This document shows positions 1 through 6,396 of a DNA stretch of 26,434 bases, one piece after another. The notes under the pieces are model-generated. The model saw only the letters and a list, made by a program, of their open reading frames with translations, made no database searches and was not told the origin of the DNA. The position numbers and the translations under genes were made by a program. Numbering within the stretch: position 1 is the stretch's first letter; each line of letters opens with the position of its first letter. The stretch covers positions 1 to 26,434 of the forward strand of contig JAEWPB010000165.1 in the NCBI GenBank assembly GCA_023399465.1. The letters run 5' to 3'. Origin of the DNA: Pseudomonadota bacterium (GTDB lineage: Bacteria; Pseudomonadota; Alphaproteobacteria; Rhizobiales; Rhizobiaceae).

Positions 1-299
1 TAATCCGGGATGGAAAGGCAGCCTTCCTCATAAACCGAACGGTCGTCCGACGATGCGACGATCTCCGGATTGATGATCACCAGCGGCTTCTTGTCCTCGC
101 CTTCCTTGCTGACATCGATCACCAGCAGGCGGCGGGGGACGCCGACCTGGATGGCAGCCAGCCCGATTCCGGGGGCATCGTACATGGTCTCGAGCATGTC
201 GTCGGCAAGACGGCCGAGATCGGCATCGAAACGCTCCACAGGCGCGGAGACCTGGCGAAGCAGCGGATCGGGAAGAATGATGAGAGGCTTGATCGTCAT
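1..299 (-). CDS. def: Peptide deformylase (5' part; runs off the left edge)
   Basis: Removes the formyl group from the N-terminal methionine of new proteins, using a metal-bound water at the ribosome exit. The frame opens with ATG at 299, preceded by a good ribosome binding site (GGGGAAG), and is open to the window edge, giving about 99 residues. Motif 1 (GIGLAAIQVG) and motif 2 (EGCLSIP, carrying the metal-ligand Cys) are both readable. The third motif, HExxH, would lie beyond the edge. The N-terminus (MTIKPLIILPDPLLRQVSAPV) is typical of alphaproteobacterial Def. In rhizobia def is usually followed by fmt, which would be outside the window. Only the truncation limits the call. Confidence 0.95.
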   Translation of the reverse strand, partial: MTIKPLIILPDPLLRQVSAPVERFDADLGRLADDMLETMYDAPGIGLAAIQVGVPRRLLVIDVSKEGEDKKPLVIINPEIVASSDDRSVYEEGCLSIPD

Positions 300-360
300 G
301 GGCTTCCCCATAACGCATCTTGTCGCGCTATGGAAATATAATTCTCGACTGCGCTCGGTA

Positions 361-395
361 GAAAATCGCCGGGGCTGGCGTTCCGCCCCGGCAGC
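361..395 (-). terminator. Probable rho-independent terminator of the first globin chemoreceptor gene
   Basis: A perfect 8-bp GC-rich stem (368-375 with 385-392, 9-nt loop) lies just past the stop codon at 410. On the minus strand it is followed within two bases by a short T-rich run (GATTTTCT). This fits an intrinsic terminator between the chemoreceptor gene and def. Confidence 0.6.
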
Positions 396-409
396 TTCAT
401 TAATATGCC

Positions 410-1927
410 TCAGGCGGCCCGGCGGCGGGCAGCAGGAGCCTGGCGCCTGCCCTCGGCGACATCCGCCGACGCACCGACTTTCAGGGCGTTGAGCAGTTCC
501 ACGAGACCGGCGACCTCGGCACGCAGACGCCGCGTTTCAGCCGACGTCTTCTCGACCATGCCGGAGTTCTGTTGGGTGATGCTGTCCATGTTGCGGATCG
601 CGATACTGACCTCGTTGACGCCCGTCGCCTGGTCGCGCGCCGCGGAGGCGATTTCGGCAACGATCCTGTCGATCACGTCGATACGGCCGATCATGTCGCC
701 GAGCGCATCACCGGTCGTGCTGACGAGGCTCACGCCTTCGTTGACCAGCGCCGAACTCTGCGAGATCAGGTTCTGGATCTCCTTGGCCGCCTGGGCGGAG
801 CGCTGGGCGAGCTGGCGCACTTCCTGGGCAACGACGGCAAAACCCTTGCCGGCCTCACCGGCGCGGGCCGCCTCGACGCCGGCGTTGAGCGCCAGCAGGT
901 TGGTCTGGAAAGCGATGTCATCGATGACGCTGATGATCTTGAAGACCTCGCTCGTCGACTTCTCGATCTCGGCCATGGCCGAAACAGCCTTGGTTACCAC
1001 CTCGCCGGAATTGCGGGCGCGCTGCTGGGTATCGCGAACCTCGTCGGACGCCTTCTCGGCGTTGACGGCAGTCTGGCCGACGCTCACCGAAAGCTGCTGG
1101 AGCGCGGCGGAGCTCTCCTCGACGCCGGCTGCCTGCTGCGCGGTGCGCAGCGCCAGATCGTCGGTACCGGCCGCAATGTTGTCGGTGCCGCCAAGGATTT
1201 CATGCGACGTCTGACGGACGGAGCCGAAGGTCTGGCGCAGGCCGGATACCGCATTGTTGTAGTCGGCTGCCATCTGCTGGAATTCGGCCGGCAGGTCGGT
1301 CGGCATCTGGGCTTCGAAGTCGCCGCGGGAAAGCGCTTCAAGGCCCCTGCGCAGGTGTTCGAGCGCGAACTCCTGATCGGCAGCGGCGCGATTGCGCTCA
1401 TCCGCAAGCTTCCTGCGTTCGTTGGCAAGCTCTTCGAGATAGACGGAGATCGAGTAGTCCATGTCGAGCATGGACGCCTTGATGAGCACGTTGATCTTGT
1501 CGGCAAGCGTCTTTGCATGCTGCTTGCCGAACATGAACGGCCAGTGGCGAACAAGGACGCCGGTGACCAGTTCGGTCAGCAGCACCGAGTATCCGCCAAT
1601 GTACCAGCGCGGCTCGAGGCCGATGCGGGCATGGACCCTGCCGACCGCCGTTACGCCGGCAACGTACTCGTTGTCGAACGCACCGCTGCCAAGCTTTTCC
1701 CAGTGTTCGGTCTGCCGCTTCTTGGCACCGGCCATGTGGTTCTTGTCGCGGAAGAAATGGCCGACGGAAGAGTTCTTCGCGACCTTGTCATAAAACTTGT
1801 CGAGGGCGCCGCCGATAACCGCCCCTACGGTCGGCACCAGCGATTGCAGTGTTCGGCGGCTGTCGTCGTTGATCTCGAGGAATTCCAGGCGTTGCTTGAG
1901 CGCGGAGTCGGAATTTTCAGTCGCCAT
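410..1927 (-). CDS. Soluble globin-coupled chemoreceptor (methyl-accepting chemotaxis protein), copy 1
   Basis: Cytoplasmic chemoreceptor predicted to sense oxygen or redox state through heme and to signal to CheA/CheW. Residues 1 to about 165 form a protoglobin domain of the HemAT type. It has a B-helix Tyr46 and a proximal-histidine candidate, His99, in the block VHARIGLEPRWYIGGY. A HAMP-like linker around residues 215-260 and the MCP signalling domain follow, with the conserved hairpin tip near residues 328-375 (IDDIAFQTNLLALNAGVEAA). No membrane segment is present, and the Ala/Arg-rich C-terminus lacks a CheR-tethering pentapeptide. The open frame extends 20 codons upstream, but ATG 1927 (MATENSDS) matches the start of the neighbouring paralogue and gives 505 residues. 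Heme binding is inferred from family knowledge and the conserved His. Aerotaxis is likely but not shown. Confidence 0.92.
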   Translation of the reverse strand: MATENSDSALKQRLEFLEINDDSRRTLQSLVPTVGAVIGGALDKFYDKVAKNSSVGHFFRDKNHMAGAKKRQTEHWEKLGSGAFDNEYVAGVTAVGRVHARIGLEPRWYIGGYSVLLTELVTGVLVRHWPFMFGKQHAKTLADKINVLIKASMLDMDYSISVYLEELANERRKLADERNRAAADQEFALEHLRRGLEALSRGDFEAQMPTDLPAEFQQMAADYNNAVSGLRQTFGSVRQTSHEILGGTDNIAAGTDDLALRTAQQAAGVEESSAALQQLSVSVGQTAVNAEKASDEVRDTQQRARNSGEVVTKAVSAMAEIEKSTSEVFKIISVIDDIAFQTNLLALNAGVEAARAGEAGKGFAVVAQEVRQLAQRSAQAAKEIQNLISQSSALVNEGVSLVSTTGDALGDMIGRIDVIDRIVAEIASAARDQATGVNEVSIAIRNMDSITQQNSGMVEKTSAETRRLRAEVAGLVELLNALKVGASADVAEGRRQAPAARRRAA

Positions 1928-2026
1928 AACTATCAATCTCTTATCTAAATCATTGAGTATCAACAGGCCATCGAACGAGGCCGGCATCCGTCACAGATTT
2001 GGGCAGGTTCCACGGCAACACTTCTT

Positions 2027-2036
2027 GGATTTTAGT
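2027..2036 (-). promoter_or_regulatory. CTAAAATCCA motif upstream of globin chemoreceptor 1
   Basis: The 10-base sequence CTAAAATCCA (minus strand) lies about 100 nt before the start codon. The same 10 bases occur about 90 nt before the start of the second globin receptor, where they form one arm of an inverted repeat. It may be a shared operator or promoter element, or simply sequence kept after gene duplication. Confidence 0.3.
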
Positions 2037-2124
2037 GTAGTATCCGTTAACGACAGCACGGAAAAAATTGAAATGCTGCACCGCAACATAAAATAAGCAA
2101 ATGAAAAGTCCGGGATTTCGCCGG

Positions 2125-2155
2125 TTGGCGCCCTCATAAAAAAAGAGAGCGCCAA
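2125..2155 (-). terminator. Inverted repeat after globin chemoreceptor 2, possible terminator
   Basis: A 7-bp stem (2125-2131 with 2149-2155), extended by three more pairs after one mismatch, lies 25 nt past the stop codon at 2180. Unusually, the T run on the transcribed strand sits in the loop rather than after the stem, so it is an atypical intrinsic terminator at best. Confidence 0.4.
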
Positions 2156-2179
2156 GTATTGGGGGTCCGAATTTGCCGA

Positions 2180-3706
2180 TCAGGCTACCCGGCGTGGGAC
2201 CGTCCGCGACAGATTTTCGATGCCGCGAGGAACGACTGTTGACGGCTTCTCGCCCACCCGGAAGCCGCGAAGCGCCACGACCAGGTTCTCAATCTCCTCG
2301 CGCAGATGCGTGGTCTGGCTCGACGTTTCCTGGACCATCGCCGCGTTGCGCTGGGTGATGGCGTCCATGCTGCCGACGGCGGCATTGACATCGCGCAGGC
2401 CGCTCGACTGCTCGGTCGAGGCGACGGCAATGTGCGAAACGAGCGCGTTGATCTCCTCGACCCGCCCGATGATCGTCGTCAGGGCCTCGCCGGCATTGTT
2501 GACGAGATTAACACCGCTGCGGACCTGTTCCCCGCTCTTCGAGATCAGTCCCTTGATTTCCTGGGCGGCATTGGCACAGCGCTGCGCCAGCGCCCGCACT
2601 TCCTGCGCCACGACTGCGAAACCGCGCCCTGCGTCACCGGCACGCGCCGCCTCGACTCCGGCATTCAGCGCCAGCAGATTGGTCTGGAAGGCAATCTCGT
2701 CGATCACCCCGATGATCTTGGAGATCGATTCCGACGAACGCTCGATTTCGCTCATGGCCTCGACCGCCCTTGTCACGACACCACCGGAGGTCCGGGCTTC
2801 GTCGAGCGCCAGACCGACCACCGTGGAGGCGCGCTGGGCGCCATCGGCGGCCGTCCGTACGCTTTCCGTCAACTGGTGAAGCGTGGCCGAGCTCTGCTCG
2901 AGACCGGCAGCCTGCTGCTCGGTGCGGTGGGCAAGATCTTCGGTTGCCCCGGCGATCGCACCGGTACCGTTCAGAATCTCCTCGGCCGAAGAGCGTACCG
3001 TCGCAATCGTCGACCCAAGCGTTTCGACGGCACGGTTGTAGTCCTTGATCATCTGGACGAAATTGGCCGGCATATCCTCGGAAAGGCGTGTTTCGAGATC
3101 GCCGCTCGAAAGGTTGCCAAGCGCCGCGCTCATTGCCGCCACGGCGTCACGCTGCTCGACCTCGCTCCTGTCGCGCGCTTCTTCAGCCAGATGACGCTCG
3201 CCGGCCAGCGTCTCCAGGTAAACGGAAATCGAATAGTCCATATCAAGCAGCGCCGCCTTGACGAGAACACCGACCTCTTCCGCCACGCGGTCGGCCTTGC
3301 CCTTGCCGAACCACGACGGCCAGCGCTTGACGATGACTGCATGGATCAGTTGCTCGATCAGCAGCGCATATCCACCGATATACCAGCGCGGCTCGAGGCC
3401 GATGCGTGCATGCGTCTTGCCGACAGCCAGGACGCCATCGACGTAACGCTCGTCATAGTTGCCGGAAGCAACAACCGACCAATGCTGGGACTGGCGCTTT
3501 CGCGCGCCCTGAACGTGGTTTTCGTTGCGGAAGAACGCTGCGGTCTCCGGCGTCGTTTTCAGCTTCTTGTAGAAAATTTCGAGTGCATCATCGATGCTCT
3601 CCTCGATCGTCGAGGACAGTTCACGCATCGTTCCGCGTGCTTTTTCATCAAAACCGATGAAATCCAGTCGTCCCGCCAGATTGCGCTTTTCCGCTTCTGT
3701 CGCCAT
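2180..3706 (-). CDS. Soluble globin-coupled chemoreceptor (methyl-accepting chemotaxis protein), copy 2
   Basis: Paralogue of the gene just downstream, with the same layout: protoglobin domain (residues 1 to about 165), HAMP-like linker, and MCP signalling domain with the canonical hairpin (IDEIAFQTNLLALNAGVEAA). The proximal-histidine candidate is again residue 99, in THARIGLEPRWYIGGY, so the heme pocket framework is kept in both copies. It has 508 residues, no membrane segment and no C-terminal tether (it ends TVPRRVA). The start at ATG 3706 is preceded by GAGAG about nine bases upstream. Its promoter region is shared divergently with rmuC. The 252-nt gap between the two receptor genes holds an inverted repeat, so each is probably transcribed from its own promoter. 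The role in oxygen or redox taxis is inferred from the family. Confidence 0.92.
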   Translation of the reverse strand: MATEAEKRNLAGRLDFIGFDEKARGTMRELSSTIEESIDDALEIFYKKLKTTPETAAFFRNENHVQGARKRQSQHWSVVASGNYDERYVDGVLAVGKTHARIGLEPRWYIGGYALLIEQLIHAVIVKRWPSWFGKGKADRVAEEVGVLVKAALLDMDYSISVYLETLAGERHLAEEARDRSEVEQRDAVAAMSAALGNLSSGDLETRLSEDMPANFVQMIKDYNRAVETLGSTIATVRSSAEEILNGTGAIAGATEDLAHRTEQQAAGLEQSSATLHQLTESVRTAADGAQRASTVVGLALDEARTSGGVVTRAVEAMSEIERSSESISKIIGVIDEIAFQTNLLALNAGVEAARAGDAGRGFAVVAQEVRALAQRCANAAQEIKGLISKSGEQVRSGVNLVNNAGEALTTIIGRVEEINALVSHIAVASTEQSSGLRDVNAAVGSMDAITQRNAAMVQETSSQTTHLREEIENLVVALRGFRVGEKPSTVVPRGIENLSRTVPRRVA

Positions 3707-3797
3707 TTTCGCACTCTCGCTCGGGTTGAGCGTCCTTTTTTATTGTTGCGCGAGGCAATGGGGCTCAGAAGTTTCGAAAAGGTTAAAATCGGCGGTG

Positions 3798-3819
3798 GAT
3801 TTTAGCCCCTACTAAAATC
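3798..3819. promoter_or_regulatory. 8-bp inverted repeat in the divergent globin-receptor/rmuC promoter region
   Basis: GATTTTAG (3798-3805) and CTAAAATC (3812-3819) form a perfect inverted repeat with a 6-nt spacer, in the 221-nt gap between the divergent genes. One arm, including its flanking base pair, is also found upstream of the other globin receptor. The shape suits a dimeric regulator site. No regulator is known to me for it. Confidence 0.35.
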
Positions 3820-3927
3820 TAATTCCTGCCTTTTATCAATTTACGGCAAGTACCCATTTCCGACGATCCACCCATTTGTTCTTGTTTTGATCTTTCGCCT
3901 TTCAACGAATCTGGTAGGTTAGGACAA

Positions 3928-5142
3928 ATGGAACAAATGACCGTCGCCCTTTTCCAGTTCGGTAACTATGCCGTCACCGCCAATCATCTGATCGCCGCTT
4001 CCGCAGGGATAGCGGCTCTCAGCCTGCTGCTGGCGATATCGGCGTTCCGAAATCGCAGGCATCGCGAGGACGATGCCCTGGACGCCGAAGCACGCTTTGC
4101 CGAACTCATGCAGATGCAGGCGGAAATGCAGGGCCGCCTCGCCGCCATGGCCGATGTCTTCGGCAGTCGACAGGCGGAACTGAACCAGGCGATCGGCCAG
4201 CGCCTCGACGGCATGTCCCAGCGAATCGGCGCGACGATCCACGAACAGACGAGGTCGACGCACGAAAACCTCCGGCGGCTGCAGGAGCGGCTGGCGGTGA
4301 TCGACGCCGCTCAAAGCAACATCCAGTCGCTCGCCAAGGACGTCGTCGGACTGCAGGCCATTCTCACCAACAAGCAGACGCGCGGAGCCTTCGGCCAGTC
4401 GCGCATGGAGGCTATTGTCGCCGATGCCTTGCCGATGGGGGCCTACGCATTCCAGACGACCCTTTCCACAGGCGTGAGGCCGGACTGTACGATCCGCATG
4501 CCAAACGGCGCCCCGCCACTTGTGGTCGATGCCAAGTTTCCGCTCGAGGCCTGGAACGCCATCCGCGAGGCCGGGACCTCCGATCACGCACGTTCGGCAT
4601 CCCAGCAGTTCCGCCGGGACATCGAGGTCCATATCCGCGATATCGCCGACAAGTACCTGATCGCCAACGAAACCCAGGACATGGCCTTCCTGTTCGTTCC
4701 GTCGGAATCGATCTTCGCCGAGATCCACGAGAAATTCGAGGCGGTGGTCCAGAAGGCGCACCGCATGCGCGTGGTGATCGTTTCGCCATCCTTGCTGATG
4801 TTGTCGATCCAGGTGATCCAGGCCGTCCTCAAGGACCAGCGCATGCGCGAGCAGGCCCATCTGATCCAGGGAGAAGTCCTGCACCTGATGGAGGATCTCG
4901 GCCGTCTCGATGATCGCGTGCGCAAGTTGCAGGGCCATTTTTCCATTGCGCAGAAGGATGTCGAGCAGATCGTCACCTCGGCGGAAAAGCTCACCCGCCG
5001 CGGCGCCAAGATCGAGGCGATGGAATTCGAGCCGGAAGCTCTCGCCGGCCCCGCAAGTCCCGATGTCTCCACCACCACTGCCTCACACGGCGTCGAAAGC
5101 CGCACCGGCCTCTTGAAGCTTCGGGTGGTTGACGAGGACTGA
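3928..5142 (+). CDS. rmuC: RmuC family DNA recombination protein
   Basis: RmuC proteins are predicted nuclease-fold proteins that limit recombination at inverted repeats. Here the 404-residue product starts with a membrane segment (about residues 17-40), then a long coiled coil (about 45-150), then the RmuC core. The core shows GAFGQSRMEAIV, the block RPDCTIRMP and VVDAKFPLEAW, where the Asp and Lys belong to a PD-(D/E)xK-like signature. The start at ATG 3928 follows AGGA closely. A second in-frame ATG lies at 3937. rbsK follows after 50 nt on the same strand, so the two may be co-transcribed although their functions are unrelated. The C-terminal 40 residues are a low-complexity tail. Confidence 0.93.
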   Translation: MEQMTVALFQFGNYAVTANHLIAASAGIAALSLLLAISAFRNRRHREDDALDAEARFAELMQMQAEMQGRLAAMADVFGSRQAELNQAIGQRLDGMSQRIGATIHEQTRSTHENLRRLQERLAVIDAAQSNIQSLAKDVVGLQAILTNKQTRGAFGQSRMEAIVADALPMGAYAFQTTLSTGVRPDCTIRMPNGAPPLVVDAKFPLEAWNAIREAGTSDHARSASQQFRRDIEVHIRDIADKYLIANETQDMAFLFVPSESIFAEIHEKFEAVVQKAHRMRVVIVSPSLLMLSIQVIQAVLKDQRMREQAHLIQGEVLHLMEDLGRLDDRVRKLQGHFSIAQKDVEQIVTSAEKLTRRGAKIEAMEFEPEALAGPASPDVSTTTASHGVESRTGLLKLRVVDED

Positions 5143-5192
5143 GCGCATCGGGCAGTGTCGCCCTGAACGACGATCGACACAGGATGCCCCCG

Positions 5193-6092
5193 ATGATCAC
5201 AGTATTCGGCTCTATCAACATGGACCTGATCGCCACGACCGCCCGCTTGCCGAAGCCCGGCGAAACGGTGGCGGGGAACGGTTTCTCGACGGCAGCCGGT
5301 GGCAAGGGCGCCAACCAGGCGCTGGCGGCGCGGCGCGCGGGCGCGCTTGTTCGTATGGCGGGAGCAACCGGCAGGGATGGCTTTGCCGAACCCGCCGTTG
5401 AATTGCTGAAGGAGGCTGGCACCGACCTCTCGCTCGTCAAGCAGGTGGAGGATCCGACCGGAACCGCACTGATCCTTGTCGGTGGCGATGGCGAGAACAT
5501 GATCGCCGTGGTTCCCGGCGCCAACGGCACCGTCAGTGCTGCCGATGCCGACAAGGCAGTCAGCGCAATGAAGGCGGGCGACATTCTGATGCTTCAGCTC
5601 GAAGTGCCGGTGCCGGCGGTGCTCGAGGCCTTGTCTGCGGCACGGACCAAGGGCATCACCACCATCATCAATATCGCGCCGCTGATCGAGGATGCCGCCC
5701 GCCTCGGTCGACTGGCCGACATCGTCATCGCCAACGAAACCGAGTTCGAACTTCTCGCCGGGCAGGACGGCATGAGCGTTGCCGACCGCGAGGCCGCGCT
5801 GGCGCGCCTCCATGCCGAAACCGGACAAACGCTGATCGTCACGCTTGGCGCCGATGGGGTCATTGCGATCCGCGAGGGCGAGTTGCTGCGTGCCGAGGGC
5901 CTGAAGATCGAGCCGGTCGATACCGTCGGCGCCGGCGACACCTTCTGCGGCTACTTTGCAGCCAGTCTCGACCAAGGCCTCGATTTTGCCGATGCGCTGC
6001 GGCGGGCGGCAGTCGCGGGCTCGCTTGCCTGCCTCAAGGCCGGTGCCCAGCCCTCCATTCCGCTGGCCGACGAAGTCGCCGGACACATCTGA
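5193..6092 (+). CDS. rbsK: Ribokinase (PfkB family sugar kinase)
   Basis: Phosphorylates ribose to ribose 5-phosphate in the cytoplasm with ATP, feeding the pentose phosphate pathway and nucleotide synthesis. The product has 299 residues. The N-terminal signature GSINMDLI and GGKGANQA (ribose binding) are present, as is the C-terminal PfkB signature DTVGAGDTFCGYF with the catalytic base at about Asp249. I chose ATG 5193 (MITVFGS) because AGG lies nine bases upstream and family members begin this way. An in-frame ATG at 5184 would add three residues but has the AGG directly abutting it. A nucleoside hydrolase gene, whose product releases ribose, lies beyond the next gene in the opposite orientation. 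Other PfkB sugars cannot be excluded, but the motifs fit ribokinase well. Confidence 0.93.
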   Translation: MITVFGSINMDLIATTARLPKPGETVAGNGFSTAAGGKGANQALAARRAGALVRMAGATGRDGFAEPAVELLKEAGTDLSLVKQVEDPTGTALILVGGDGENMIAVVPGANGTVSAADADKAVSAMKAGDILMLQLEVPVPAVLEALSAARTKGITTIINIAPLIEDAARLGRLADIVIANETEFELLAGQDGMSVADREAALARLHAETGQTLIVTLGADGVIAIREGELLRAEGLKIEPVDTVGAGDTFCGYFAASLDQGLDFADALRRAAVAGSLACLKAGAQPSIPLADEVAGHI

Positions 6093-6117
6093 AACTCTGG
6101 AAGTGAAACGCTGGACC

Positions 6118-6139
6118 CAGGCCGGTTTCCGCCGGCCTG
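6118..6139 (+). repeat. GC-rich hairpin after ribokinase gene
   Basis: CAGGCCGG and CCGGCCTG form a perfect 8-bp stem with a 6-nt loop 25 nt past the rbsK stop. No T run follows on either strand, so it is more likely a 3'-end-stabilising hairpin or a weak terminator than a classic one. Confidence 0.4.
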
Positions 6140-6192
6140 TAAAACCCGAGCTCCTGTAATAAAGCCCGCCCATTATCCTGCGCTAATACAGC

Positions 6193-6217
6193 AACGCAAA
6201 ATAGCTTCTGCGTTTTT
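6193..6217 (+). terminator. Possible weak intrinsic terminator downstream of rbsK
   Basis: AACGCA (6193-6198) pairs with TGCGTT (6209-6214) and the stem runs straight into further T residues. The stem is short and not GC-rich, so termination efficiency would be low. Confidence 0.35.
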
Positions 6218-6396
6218 CTTGGCTTTATCCAAATTTAAGATTCCCGGCCTAGCCTCACATACGACGAATGTGCCCGGACCGAAAGTAACGGCACCGCCCT
6301 GCCCTTTCGCTCCATGAGGGAGCAATCCACCATCATACAGAAATGACGCCCGTAATCGCCACCGATTCCGGAACGCTATTCCATGCCGAGGTACCA

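Larger units (their letters stand above)
6093..6396. other. 304-nt intergenic stretch between ribokinase and the dCache chemoreceptor
   Basis: It holds a perfect 8-bp hairpin just after rbsK (6118-6125 with 6132-6139, no T run after it) and a weaker 6-bp hairpin followed by a T run (6193-6217). It is noticeably AT-richer between 6160 and 6240, where a promoter for the receptor gene may lie, but I cannot place clear -35/-10 boxes. No gene was recognised in it. Confidence 0.5.

Noticed and set aside
6280..6310. A GGCAC...TGC element resembling a sigma-54 promoter upstream of the dCache chemoreceptor
   Set aside because: The GG-to-GC spacing is 11 rather than the required 12 bases and the TTGC half is poor, so it is probably chance.
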